A stretch of DNA of 64,000 nucleotides from positions 3,224,001 through 3,288,000 of the forward strand of contig OZ251531.1 of the NCBI GenBank assembly GCA_965243185.1, given 5' to 3'. The notes beneath the pieces are model-generated. The model made no database searches and was not told the DNA's origin. It saw only the letters and a program-made list of their open reading frames with translations. Positions within the stretch are counted from its first letter, which is position 1, and each line of letters begins with the position of its first letter. The stretch comes from CBDBCU01 sp965243185 (GTDB taxonomy: Bacteria; Chloroflexota; Dehalococcoidia; Lucifugimonadales; UBA3495). Below are positions 34,925-43,450 of this stretch, one piece after another. The translations under genes were made by a program, and so were the position numbers.

Positions 34925-35365
34925 TTACTCCCGCGTCTCCAACGGCAGCCCCCGATGCCGCACCTCATCCAGGCACACCGGGCAGCGTTGCTCCGGGGAA
35001 TGGCCCACCGCCGGCCAGATGTCCGGCGCAGTCAGGCCGCATAGAAACAGCGGCTCCACTTCCTCAATGCCCAAACTGTCCACATAGTGAACTTCCCCCT
35101 GCTGCCGGGCATTGGGCCACCACCAGGGCGTCAACTGCTGCGCCAAATCGTTGATCCGCGTCTTGGCGTCATCCTGCCACCCGGCTTCCGGCAGCGTCAC
35201 CAGCCAAGCCCGACCGGCGGCCCCGCGCTGCCGCCGCGCCTGCAACCGGCCCTCCCGAATGTAGCTGCGGATGACTTCCTGGGACACATTCAGCCGCCGC
35301 GACGCTTCCTGTATGCTTACTTCCTGCAAAACTTCCTCTCCCCCGGGCCGGCCGCTTGTTGACAT
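34925..35365 (-). CDS. Helix-turn-helix (MerR/excisionase-like) domain protein
   Basis: A 146-residue protein. The first third is a DNA-binding HTH of the MerR/excisionase kind (SIQEASRRLNVSQEVIRSYI, REGRLQARRQRGAAGRAWLV). The remainder is unrecognised and has a CxxC near the end (RCPVCLDEV). It lies 61 nt downstream of ilvB on the same strand and may share its transcript, which would put it under T-box control. Its target is unknown. Confidence 0.6.
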   Translation of the reverse strand: MSTSGRPGGEEVLQEVSIQEASRRLNVSQEVIRSYIREGRLQARRQRGAAGRAWLVTLPEAGWQDDAKTRINDLAQQLTPWWWPNARQQGEVHYVDSLGIEEVEPLFLCGLTAPDIWPAVGHSPEQRCPVCLDEVRHRGLPLETRE

Positions 35366-35425
35366 TCGGGAATGGGGATCCTCCTTTTCACGGAAATGAC
35401 GGTTTAAGGCCGCGGCGGCCTAAAT

Positions 35426-37120
35426 CTAAGGATGGGCTGCCGCCGTCAGCGGATCCTCCATCGTATCCCCCAAAGACCCGCCCGGCGGCACCATCGGATA
35501 CAGGTTCACCGACGGATCCACCACAAACTCCACCAGATAAGGCCCGTCATACGCCTGCGCCGTCCGCAGGGCCGGCATCACATCCTCCTGATGAGTAACC
35601 CGCAGCGCCGGCATCCCGTAGGCGTGGGCCAGCTTGACAAAATCCGGCCCCGGAATGGGTACCTCCTTCAAGTGGTTCTGGAAAAACATTTCCTGCCACT
35701 GCCGCACCATCCCCAAGTAGCCGTTGTTAATCAGGGCGATTTTCACCGGCAGGTTCTCCTGCGCCACCGTCGCCAGTTCCTGGGAAGTCATCTGGATGCC
35801 CCCGTCCCCGGCAATGCTCCACACCGGGGCCGCCGGCTGTCCCACCTGCGCTCCCATGGCCGCCGGCAGCTCAAACCCCATCGCGCCCAAGCCCCCGGAG
35901 GAAACAAAGGTGTTGAACCCGTTAAAGAACAGGAACTGCGCCGCCCACATCTGATGCTGCCCCACGCCGGTAACGACCACCGTCTCCGGCTGTTCCTGAA
36001 TCAGCTCGTTGATTTCCGACATCACGTGCTGCGCCAGCAGAGCATCCGTCGGCGGAATCGCCAGCGAAGGATGTTCCGCCTTCAATTCCTGAATGTACGC
36101 CATCCACTCCGGCCGTTCCACCCGCTTCACCAGCGGCACCAGGGCTTGCAGCACCGCCCGGGCGTCCCCCACCAGCGGCACCTCCACCGGCACATTCCGC
36201 CCCACCTGGCTCGGCTCAATGTCCAGATGAATGATGCGGGCGTGCGGCGCAAAAGTCGACGCCTTGCCGGTTACCCGGTCGTCAAAGCGCATCCCCAAGC
36301 CCACTACCAAATCCGCCTGATCCACCACCAGGTTAGACCAATACATCCCATGCATCCCCAACATCCCCAAGCTCAAGGGATGATTGCGCGGAAAGCTGCT
36401 CAACCCTAGTAGCGTATTGATAACCGGTATCCCGGTGGCCTCGGCCAAATCCTTCAGCTCATTCCAGGCGTGGGAAGTCAGGATGCCGTGGCCCGCAATC
36501 AGCACCGGCCGCGCCGCCTCGTTAATCAGCCGCGCCGCCCGGGCCACCTGCTCCCGGGTATCCGCAGCCAATTCCGCCGGCTCCGTCGCCAACGCCGGGG
36601 GATACTCAAACTCCGTCTCCTCCAACTGCACATCCCGGGGAATGTCAATCAGCACCGGCCCCGGCCGGCCCTCCTGGGCAATGCGAAAAGCTTCCTGTAT
36701 CGTCGGCGCCAAATCCGCCGCCGACATCACCAAATAAGTGCGCTTGGTGCAGACCGACGCAATCGAGCAGATGTCGCACTCCTGAAAGGCTTCCGACCCC
36801 AAGGCCGCCCGCGCCACCTGCCCGGTAATCGCCACCATCGGCACCGAATCCGCCTTCGCCCCCATCAATCCGGTAACCAGGTTCGTCGCCCCCGGCCCCG
36901 AAGTCGCCACGCACACCCCCACCTTGCCGGTGACCCGAGCGTAGCCGTCGGCCGCGTGGGACGCCGACTGCTCGTGCCGCACCAAAATATGCCGCAGCTG
37001 CGGATACCCCCACAAGGCATCATAAAAGGGCAAAATCGCCCCCCCGGGATGCCCGAACAGCACCTCCACCCCTTCCCGCAGCAGACTTTCACAAACGATT
37101 TCCGCGCCCTTCAGTTTCAC
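35426..37120 (-). CDS. ilvB: Acetolactate synthase large subunit / ThDP-dependent enzyme
   Basis: A protein of 564 residues. I start it at GTG 37120 because a GGAGG lies 5 nt before it. It has the ThDP activation glutamate region (VEVLFGHPGGAILPFYDALW), RHEQSASHAADGYAR, the FAD/middle domain (GHGILTSHAWNEL) and the ThDP-binding GDGGIQMTSQELATVAQENL with NNGYLGMVRQWQ. It condenses pyruvate (and 2-ketobutyrate) in branched-chain amino acid synthesis. No ilvN or ilvC is adjacent. Regulation is by the T-box leader directly upstream. The family also contains glyoxylate carboligase-type enzymes, but the T-box favours IlvB. Confidence 0.92.
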   Translation of the reverse strand: MKLKGAEIVCESLLREGVEVLFGHPGGAILPFYDALWGYPQLRHILVRHEQSASHAADGYARVTGKVGVCVATSGPGATNLVTGLMGAKADSVPMVAITGQVARAALGSEAFQECDICSIASVCTKRTYLVMSAADLAPTIQEAFRIAQEGRPGPVLIDIPRDVQLEETEFEYPPALATEPAELAADTREQVARAARLINEAARPVLIAGHGILTSHAWNELKDLAEATGIPVINTLLGLSSFPRNHPLSLGMLGMHGMYWSNLVVDQADLVVGLGMRFDDRVTGKASTFAPHARIIHLDIEPSQVGRNVPVEVPLVGDARAVLQALVPLVKRVERPEWMAYIQELKAEHPSLAIPPTDALLAQHVMSEINELIQEQPETVVVTGVGQHQMWAAQFLFFNGFNTFVSSGGLGAMGFELPAAMGAQVGQPAAPVWSIAGDGGIQMTSQELATVAQENLPVKIALINNGYLGMVRQWQEMFFQNHLKEVPIPGPDFVKLAHAYGMPALRVTHQEDVMPALRTAQAYDGPYLVEFVVDPSVNLYPMVPPGGSLGDTMEDPLTAAAHP

Positions 37121-37189
37121 GGCAGCCTCCAAAACTTATGCCTATTCCCGCCGCGAAAGGTATCGGGAAGTCCCCTGCGGGGGCCAAAC

Positions 37190-37490
37190 AAAAAGCCCCG
37201 TCCCCGCATAGGGACGGGACTGAACTAACCCGCGGTACCACCCTACTTATTCGGCAGCTTGCCGAACCTCTCTTAGCGGCGCTATCACGCCCCGTCCGGG
37301 ATAACGAGCGACGAACCTCGGCCCGGCTTACTAGGCTTCGGGGAATTGGGGGGATACCCAACTCAAACCCCTGAACCGTTAAGCTGGCAGCTCCGGAGGG
37401 ATTTTCAACAGGGCCAACCCGCCCGCTTGCACCAAACCGGGCTCGCTAAAGGGCTGAAATCCCTGCCTACTCGTCTCCATCAACGCTTTT
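37190..37490 (-). promoter_or_regulatory. T-box leader upstream of ilvB, probable Ile specifier
   Basis: Minus-strand RNA with a stem I region, then the canonical T-box AGGGTGGTACCGCGGGTT (37244-37227), then an intrinsic terminator (stem 37211-37218 with 37197-37204, followed by TTTTT at 37195-37191). The antiterminator would form when uncharged tRNA pairs with the TGGTA bulge. At the 3' side of stem I the context GAAA-ATC-CCTCCGGAG suggests an isoleucine specifier, ATC at 37402-37400. The T-box call is firm; the specifier is inference. Confidence 0.9.
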
Positions 37491-37498
37491 ACCAGTGA

Positions 37499-37528
37499 AA
37501 AATAGCACAAAAGCCAACACCTTGTCAA
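37499..37528 (-). promoter_or_regulatory. Promoter for the T-box/ilvB transcript
   Basis: On the minus strand TTGACA (37528-37523), 18 nt, TATTTT (37504-37499). Transcription would start about 37490, just before stem I. Confidence 0.6.
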
Positions 37529-37573
37529 CCGGCCGAATGTTGAAAATTATGTAAAAATGGGGGCATCAGGGTG

Positions 37574-37603
37574 TTGAAATGCCCGCCCCATAAGGGTTAC
37601 AAT
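37574..37603 (+). promoter_or_regulatory. Promoter for the coiled-coil/Hsp70 pair
   Basis: TTGAAA (37574-37579), 18 nt, TACAAT (37598-37603). The start point would be near 37610, which rules out the ATG at 37602 and favours ATG 37650. Confidence 0.5.
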
Positions 37604-37649
37604 GAATCTCCATTCTCAAACAAGGGCGCATTCAGCCGTCGGTGGTCTG

Positions 37650-38849
37650 ATGGAACCAAGGGAATTAAGGCCGGAAACCCTGGTAGAGCATCCCGAGTTG
37701 GGTGTAGGCAAAATCGCCAGGGTGGAACGGGAACAGCATCGGGCCGTTATAAGTTTTCGGTCCGAGCCTGAATACCGTATGAATGTCAAGGATGCCCTTG
37801 ATTCCCTTGAAGTGCGGCCGACCGGCGGGCTTGCCGCGCACCTCTACGAAAATCCTGACGCTGTCCTTTCTTGGGTTGCTGACGGCCAATTAAAACTGGT
37901 TGGCGCAACCCTCTTTGACTTGGGCGGCATTGCCAAGACCAAAGACCTGCAAAATCGGCTGGAAAAGCCGGTACTGGGTCTAGTCGACGTGAAGTGGACT
38001 ACTTGGTGGAACAAGGTTCAACCAAGCCTGAAAAAGTCCGAATACTTCGAGTTCCAGAAACCCTACACTTACCGCCTGCAAGACGGTGTGTATGTGGAGC
38101 AAATCCCGCTTGAACCTCTGACCGCCACGGCAAAGGTCAAAAAACCTGCGACTGCTCGGAACGTTTCTCAAGACCTTCAGTTGCTGCGGGAAGCCCACGC
38201 CGCCGAGCTTAAGCAGCAGCGGGAGCAACACAACGCCGATTTGATACAGCAACGGGAAAACCACGCCGCCGACTTGCAGAAACAACGGGAAAACCACGCC
38301 GCCGATTTACAGCAGCAACGCGATGCGTATGCCGCCGACCTGAAACAGCAACGGGACAACCAGACCACCGCCTTAAAGCAACAACAAGACTCCCACGAAG
38401 CCATCCTGAAACATCAACAAGAAGTCCACGCCGTTGACTTGGAACGGCGGCAACGAGAAGAGGATCGGTTAAACAACCAGCTACAAACTCTCCGCACTGA
38501 ACTCGCCGCTAACCGGGAAGAATCCCGCCTCGAAATCCGCCGGGATATGCTGGACGCGATGGCGGCAACTCTGGAAATTTTGCGCCAGGGGCAAGGCGAC
38601 CCGGCCAGTTTGTTGCGCGATACAGAAGCAGGTCTTAAACTTGCCCTGCAAGCCGGCGAAGCCCATTTCTACGGCGAAACGAATCAACAGGTCGAGTATG
38701 ACCCGAACCTGCACGAAGCCCCCGAAAACTTGTCCCGGGGTGAAACAGTAACCATTATCCACCCGGGAGCTTTCATCCCCGGAAGCAAAACCGGAAACTA
38801 CATCCTGCTTAAAGCGCAGGTTAAGCGTCGCCCGGAGGGAAACCGCTAA
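37650..38849 (+). CDS. Hendecad coiled-coil protein with possible GrpE-like C-terminus, partner of Hsp70-like protein
   Basis: A protein of 399 residues. The N-terminal ~60 residues (LVEHPELGVGKIARVEREQH, RAVISF) form a small beta domain of Tudor/CarD-like style. A helical middle follows. Residues ~184-262 are seven 11-residue repeats of the type QQRENHAADLQ (33-nt DNA repeats), a hendecad coiled coil. The end (ENLSRGETVTIIHPGAFIPG, then NYILLKAQVKR) recalls the beta wing of GrpE. It overlaps the Hsp70-like gene by 1 nt (TAATG). I infer a nucleotide-exchange or scaffold partner for that chaperone. No named family is recognised. Confidence 0.65.
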   Translation: MEPRELRPETLVEHPELGVGKIARVEREQHRAVISFRSEPEYRMNVKDALDSLEVRPTGGLAAHLYENPDAVLSWVADGQLKLVGATLFDLGGIAKTKDLQNRLEKPVLGLVDVKWTTWWNKVQPSLKKSEYFEFQKPYTYRLQDGVYVEQIPLEPLTATAKVKKPATARNVSQDLQLLREAHAAELKQQREQHNADLIQQRENHAADLQKQRENHAADLQQQRDAYAADLKQQRDNQTTALKQQQDSHEAILKHQQEVHAVDLERRQREEDRLNNQLQTLRTELAANREESRLEIRRDMLDAMAATLEILRQGQGDPASLLRDTEAGLKLALQAGEAHFYGETNQQVEYDPNLHEAPENLSRGETVTIIHPGAFIPGSKTGNYILLKAQVKRRPEGNR

Positions 38850-40636
38850 TGCAAGTCGTCGGCATTGACTTGGGAACTACCAACCTGCGTATCTCAACTT
38901 GGGACTCCGACCAGCCTAACTCGATTCCCCAACCTCTTACCATCGGCCAAGGTGATGCCTACACCATGCCGACGGTCATCGCCTTTCGCCGCCAGCCTTG
39001 GGGTGAAATCGAGACTATCGTCGGAGAAGCTGCTGACAACTTGGAAGACGGACCGAACCAAGTAGTCGTCCGCAACCTGAAGCGTTACGCCCTCTCCGAC
39101 GATCCCTATGTCAAAAAGTCTCTGGAGATTCGCGACCCCGATTGGTGGCAACAAGAAAGCTGGTGGTGGGATCAGCATTCCCGGAGCGTTACGGTTTTCG
39201 ACCAGTCCTTTCCGGCGAAAGACCTGATTTCCCTGATTCTTAAAGAATCTTTTCAACGGGCAGGTCTGCACCCCGGGTTTGAGTGGCGGGCCGGCTGTCC
39301 GGTTCAAGCCGGATTTACTTACCGCTCCGAACTGGCCCAAGTCATCACCGAATTAGGCGGAAGCGGGCGAGGCGATGTTAAGCAAGTCATCGAAGAACCC
39401 TTGTTGCTATTGGCCTTGGCCCATAAGTTGGGAAGGCTGGATACCGGCGGCTCTTATCTGGTATATGACCTAGGCGGCGGCTCCTTCGACTGCGCCTTGG
39501 CACAAATCGAGGACGCCGAGCGAATGACTATTTTCGGCGCTGACGGCAACCCGATTATCGGCGGTTCTGACATTGACGAGTCGCTAAAAGACGATTTGGG
39601 GTACGCAGGCAACCTTAGTTTGTTGCGGCTTGCCAAGGAACGGGTTAGTCCGGCGGCGGCGCAACCTCTCCCGGGGGTCGATAACCTTTCGTGGGAACAC
39701 TACACGGCGGCAGTTAAAAAGGTCGGGTTCATCCCCAAGACCTTTGCCGCTATGCGGGATTCCTATGTCGGTTCCAAGTTCATTTGGGGGCGGGGTGAAA
39801 ATAGTCCGCCGGTGGGGGAAATTATCCAAAGGAATCCCGAAAGCGGCGAAGTGAGTTTCATCTGGCAACTCGGATGGGAGAATCTGGCCGAGGATGTGGA
39901 TAAGATTATCCTCTGCGGCGGCCCTACCAAGTCACCCATTTTCTGGGAAAACCTGACGGCGCGATTCGGGGATACTCACATAACCCGCACTTCGGAGTTA
40001 ATCCCGCCGGAGATACCCGACCCGGAGCTGACTGCCATCAGCGCGGGAGCTTGCTACGCCGCGACCGGCTATATCCCCGTGTACGTGAACCGCCTGCCGG
40101 TGCGGATTACCTTGGAAGACCTGCAAACCGGGGAAACTGTTAGGTACGAACCTTTCGACCACTTTACCGATTCCCCTCAGCGTCCTTTTGATATATTTGT
40201 ATCTAAGGATGCCTTGCGGGAACATCCCAACGACCCGCATAGCGATGCGCGGTATGAGTTGACTGTTTCCACGCCAGATAACGCCCTCATACCAATTACC
40301 GGGAGCGACGGCATCTCGCGGGAGCGTATCTCGGTTGACCCGTACATCAACACTCGGCTGGTCGGCTCAACTCTCCAATTGGTAGTTGACCGGTTGGGGC
40401 AAGTAGCAGTATTGCAGAAATCTGAATCGTCGGCACCCCAACATTTCGTAATAGTTGATACCGCACCGTGGCAAGCCGATGTGCAAGCCGAACGCGTGGC
40501 ACAGGACGTGGCGCAGAAACTAAAGGCCGACCGGGATTATTGGAACGAAGCCCCCGCCTCTCGTGGCCGGCTGGTAGGTCACGTAGTAGATACCCGCACC
40601 GGCGTGGTGGTAAGGGGAATCTACGAGAACGAATAA
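38849..40636 (+). CDS. Divergent Hsp70 (DnaK)-like protein
   Basis: A 595-residue Hsp70-family protein. The actin-like ATPase core is complete: phosphate-1 VGIDLGTTNLRIS, phosphate-2 YLVYDLGGGSFDCAL and adenosine loop IILCGGPTKSPIF. A Trp-rich insertion (DPDWWQQESWWWDQHS) is unusual. The C-terminal ~200 residues are a shortened, divergent substrate-binding part without the DnaK linker and lid I would expect. There is no dnaJ nearby. Translational coupling to the coiled-coil protein indicates a dedicated two-protein machine and not the housekeeping chaperone. The client is unknown; a defence or DNA-associated role is possible. Confidence 0.8.
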   Translation: MQVVGIDLGTTNLRISTWDSDQPNSIPQPLTIGQGDAYTMPTVIAFRRQPWGEIETIVGEAADNLEDGPNQVVVRNLKRYALSDDPYVKKSLEIRDPDWWQQESWWWDQHSRSVTVFDQSFPAKDLISLILKESFQRAGLHPGFEWRAGCPVQAGFTYRSELAQVITELGGSGRGDVKQVIEEPLLLLALAHKLGRLDTGGSYLVYDLGGGSFDCALAQIEDAERMTIFGADGNPIIGGSDIDESLKDDLGYAGNLSLLRLAKERVSPAAAQPLPGVDNLSWEHYTAAVKKVGFIPKTFAAMRDSYVGSKFIWGRGENSPPVGEIIQRNPESGEVSFIWQLGWENLAEDVDKIILCGGPTKSPIFWENLTARFGDTHITRTSELIPPEIPDPELTAISAGACYAATGYIPVYVNRLPVRITLEDLQTGETVRYEPFDHFTDSPQRPFDIFVSKDALREHPNDPHSDARYELTVSTPDNALIPITGSDGISRERISVDPYINTRLVGSTLQLVVDRLGQVAVLQKSESSAPQHFVIVDTAPWQADVQAERVAQDVAQKLKADRDYWNEAPASRGRLVGHVVDTRTGVVVRGIYENE

Positions 40637-40650
40637 CCACCCAACCCCCC

Positions 40651-40684
40651 AAAAAACGCCCCCGGCCCTAAAAGCCGGGGGCGT
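40651..40684 (-). terminator. Bidirectional-looking hairpin terminator
   Basis: An 11-bp stem (40656-40666 with 40674-40684) closes CCTAAAA. On the minus strand TTTTTT follows, ending the hydrolase transcript. It also lies just after the Hsp70-like gene. Confidence 0.75.
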
Positions 40685-40762
40685 CCCTCAATATCCACCC
40701 GGGAAAAGCCGCCCTAACCGCCCCTAATCATCCGCCACGCCGGCCCGCTCCCGCATCCCGGC

Positions 40763-41512
40763 TCACGCCAGATGCGCGTTATAGAACCGCAACACCTGCT
40801 TCCAGCCGTCCACCGCCGCCTCCTGCCGATAACTCGGCCGATCCACCGCAAAGAACCCATGCCCGGCATTATCATACCGGAAAAACTCATAACTCTTGCC
40901 GTGGGCCTTCAACGCCGCCTCCAAGTCATCCACATCCTGCGGCGACGGCCGGGGATCCTCATTCCCGAACAGCCCCAGCAGCGGGCAATCCAAATCAGCC
41001 GTATAGTCCACCGGCGCCACCGGCTGCCGCGAGCGTTCCAACTCGCCGTCCGGCACCGTCGTCACGCCGCCGCCCCAGCAATTCACCGCCGCGTCAATCC
41101 CGTCCAGCCGGCACGCCACCAAATAAGTCTGCCGCCCGCCGGAACAGAACCCGATAACCCCCACCCGGCCGTTATGATACGCCAGCGTCCGCAGATAATC
41201 CCGCGCCCCGGCCACATCGCCCAAAGTGCGGTCATCCGGCATCCCGCCCGCCTCCCGCACACTGGCGCTATTCGCCGTCGGATCGCCCTGCCCCTCCCGG
41301 AAATGCAGATTCGGCGAAATGCACACAAAGCCGTTATGGGCCAGCTTCCGCGCCATCTCCTTCGTCGCCTCGTCCCAACCCGGCATATGGTGAATCATCA
41401 CCACCCCCGGAAAAGGCCCCGAACCCAGCGGCCGCGCCAGATAAGCGTCAATCTGGTCGCCGTTATGTCCCTGGATATTGACCGTCTCGGCCATCAAACC
41501 TTCATAAGGCAT
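40763..41512 (-). CDS. Dienelactone hydrolase family protein
   Basis: An alpha/beta hydrolase of 249 residues. ATG 41512 follows a GGAGG; the longer frame upstream looks non-coding. The family nucleophile is Cys in VGVIGFCSGGRQTYL, with the acid in FGNEDPRPSP and the histidine in YDNAGHGFFAVDR. Domain start (IDAYLARPLGSGPFPGVVMI) is typical. It hydrolyses lactones or esters in the cytoplasm; dienelactone itself is not implied. It is monocistronic and ends at a good terminator. Confidence 0.88.
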   Translation of the reverse strand: MPYEGLMAETVNIQGHNGDQIDAYLARPLGSGPFPGVVMIHHMPGWDEATKEMARKLAHNGFVCISPNLHFREGQGDPTANSASVREAGGMPDDRTLGDVAGARDYLRTLAYHNGRVGVIGFCSGGRQTYLVACRLDGIDAAVNCWGGGVTTVPDGELERSRQPVAPVDYTADLDCPLLGLFGNEDPRPSPQDVDDLEAALKAHGKSYEFFRYDNAGHGFFAVDRPSYRQEAAVDGWKQVLRFYNAHLA

Positions 41513-41693
41513 AAAGCCATCCTCCAAACTCAAACTGCGCGCCATCCCAACCGCCGGAAACGCCGGCAACCACCAACGCCCGGCCGCAAGGCACAGCACA
41601 CTAACCGCAGATTACTACGCCGCCGCCCCAGTGTCAAATCTATTATGTAAAGAACCAGTGAAAAGGGCAAGGGTATCCCAATCCCGCGCCGCC

Positions 41694-42380
41694 CTACTCC
41701 TTGAACTTCCCCTTCAGGAAAGCAAGAATTTTACGCTGCACGGCGTTGCTGGCCCGACTGACCGGCCCCACATCCGCCACCGCGCGCACCCGGCCTTTCT
41801 CATCAAATACAAAATCCCGCCGGTATTGCCGATTGCAAAACTGGCACTGCGGAATGATATTTTCCCGGTCCGTGTCCGGCAACGCCGGGTCCCTATGTCC
41901 CTGCTGCAACTGGACTCGGGTTCTGCCGTAGCGGGGATCCGGTTCCCCCTCCGTAGCGCCGCAAGTGGCGCAGCGATTGCCAAAAGCCCGCTTCAGTTCG
42001 TCGAAAGTAGTCGCCGCCAATTGCCCTTGCCGGCGCGCCCGCTCATTAAGCCAATCCGGGCTGGGCTGATAAGGATTGTCCAAGCGATGCGCGCCCCGTA
42101 CCACCCCTTCTACGATGTTCCAGCCGTCCCTTTTCAAGTGCCGCACCTGCTGGTCCGCAGGATTGCCGCCCTTCTCCCGCTACACAATGGCCGACATCTC
42201 CTCCTTATGCACCTCCCGGTCTTTGCAAGCCCACAGCACACCCAGCCAAATCGCCTTGTTCGAGCCATCCGTCGGCAACCTGACCCCGTGCTGCGTCAGG
42301 TGGATATTGTGGATGCGCTTCAAGTCAGCAAAGGCATCCGCAATCTGCTTTTGGCTCGGCGTCGGGGCCGGTTGTGTCAC
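41694..42380 (-). pseudogene. HNH restriction endonuclease gene with in-frame amber stop
   Basis: A single frame of 229 codons interrupted by TAG at 42182-42180. The first 66 residues (QKQIADAFADLKRIHNIHL, WLGVLWACKDREVHKEEMSA) begin a winged-helix domain that continues after the stop (NPADQQVRHLKRDGWNIVEG). The HNH part follows: CATCGATEGEPDPRYGR, QQGHRDPALP and NIIPQCQFCNRQYRRDF. The GTG start overlaps the methyltransferase stop (GTGA), the classic layout of a type II restriction partner. The frame is otherwise intact, so this is a recent inactivation, a sequence error, or a suppressed stop. Confidence 0.75.
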
Positions 42381-43142
42381 AACAAAGCCTCATCTACCCG
42401 GCGGTTCGCCAACGCTGCCATCTCCGGGTCTTTCTCAAAGCCCTGAAAATCCCGGCCTTCCAGACGGGTCGCCACCCCGGTACTGCCCGACCCGGCAAAG
42501 GGATCCAGCGTCAAAGTTCCCGGCGCATCGTCGCTGAATATCCTGATGAGATGTCGCAGCAACTCGACCGGCTTGGGCGTCATGTGGTCGTAGCGTTGCC
42601 GCGGCTTCGGCGCCGGAATCAGCTGCCCCGGAAAACGCTCGGGATTGATAACCGGATTCGCCACATCAATTAACCCGGCGCGGTGTTTAACCCAATTTTC
42701 CGTGCAGTCCCCATCTTTCGGAGCCTGCGCCAGGATAATGGTCTCCATCTGCGGTTTGACCTGCGGAGTCTTGCGGTCGCCCACCGCCGCCAGCCAGCGA
42801 ATTTCCTCCTCCGGCTCCAGATGTTTGCGCCGTATATGGTAATGCACCCGGGCCGCCTTGGCCTGCCCCTCATACTGCCAAGCCAGCAAATCCCGAATCT
42901 CAAACCCGGCATCCTCAAAGGCTACCGCGGTGCGATGGGATAACCGGGCCTGGCTGAAACAGAGCGCAAAAGCCCCGGGCCGCATTACCGCCAGGAGCTG
43001 CTCCGCGATGGGTGTCAGAAAGGCTTGCAAGTTTTTCCCCTGGGCCGGGTCAAACTTCTGGCCGGCGGGAATACCGCCCACCACTCCCTTTTTAACCCGC
43101 CGGCGGAGTTTCCGGTTATTCCAATCCTCCCCCATCCCATCG
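42377..43142 (-). pseudogene. DNA adenine/cytosine-N methyltransferase, C-terminal part of gene split by transposon
   Basis: This fragment continues the frame of the N-terminal piece at 47989-47874. After the target duplication it reads IDGMGEDWNNRKLRRRVKKG and ends with the SAM motif LDPFAGSGSTGVATRLEG. Motif IV (DPPYF) lies in the other fragment. Joined, the gene is 882 nt, 294 codons including the stop, with motif IV before motif I (beta-type order). It is the modification partner of the HNH gene downstream. An internal ATG at 43135 could allow a truncated product that would lack the catalytic motif. Confidence 0.85.
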
Positions 43143-43150
43143 ATAAAATA
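43143..43150. repeat. Left copy of 8-bp target-site duplication
   Basis: ATAAAATA directly flanks the left inverted repeat; the same eight bases are at 47874-47881. Eight bp is the usual duplication of IS1595-family elements. Confidence 0.9.
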
Positions 43151-43174
43151 GGGAATTATATACCTAACTACCGG
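43151..43174. repeat. Left terminal inverted repeat (24 bp)
   Basis: Identical, as reverse complement, to 47850-47873. Similarity stops exactly at the inner boundary. Read outwards, each end contains TATAAT, which could contribute a -10 to flanking genes. Confidence 0.93.
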
Positions 43175-43188
43175 CAGTTTGGGATGTC

Positions 43189-43428
43189 CTACGCCTTAGC
43201 GTGGCACTCCTCGCACCGTCCGTCGTTGTAAAGCGTCTCCGGGTAATAGACTTCCCGATTGCAGGCGGCGCAACGGTATTCCGCCACGCCGTCCTGCTCA
43301 AACCGCCACTGGTGATTGGCCGGCAGTCCGAAAAACGCCTGAGCAAGCTGCTCCGGCGTGGCGTCGATCCGTGGGGGCAACCGGCGGGTAACCGGCCGCC
43401 CCCGTTCCTTTTTCCGTCTGGGCATCAT
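43189..43428 (-). CDS. Small zinc-ribbon protein carried by the transposon
   Basis: A 79-residue protein. The N-terminus is basic (MMPRRKKERGRPVTRRLPPR). The C-terminus has two CxxC pairs (YRCAACNREVYYPE and DGRCEECHA), a likely treble-clef or ribbon zinc site. It begins 23 nt after the methyltransferase-HNH stop and is probably in its operon. A role as accessory DNA-binding factor is possible, but the function is unknown. It ends 15 nt inside the left inverted repeat. Confidence 0.55.
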   Translation of the reverse strand: MMPRRKKERGRPVTRRLPPRIDATPEQLAQAFFGLPANHQWRFEQDGVAEYRCAACNREVYYPETLYNDGRCEECHAKA

Positions 43429-43450
43429 CCCGCCAGCATCTGTCTTGGGG

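Noticed and set aside
37602..37649. ATG 37602 as the start of the coiled-coil protein
   Set aside because: It overlaps the proposed -10 box (37598-37603); ATG 37650 begins the conserved-looking domain.
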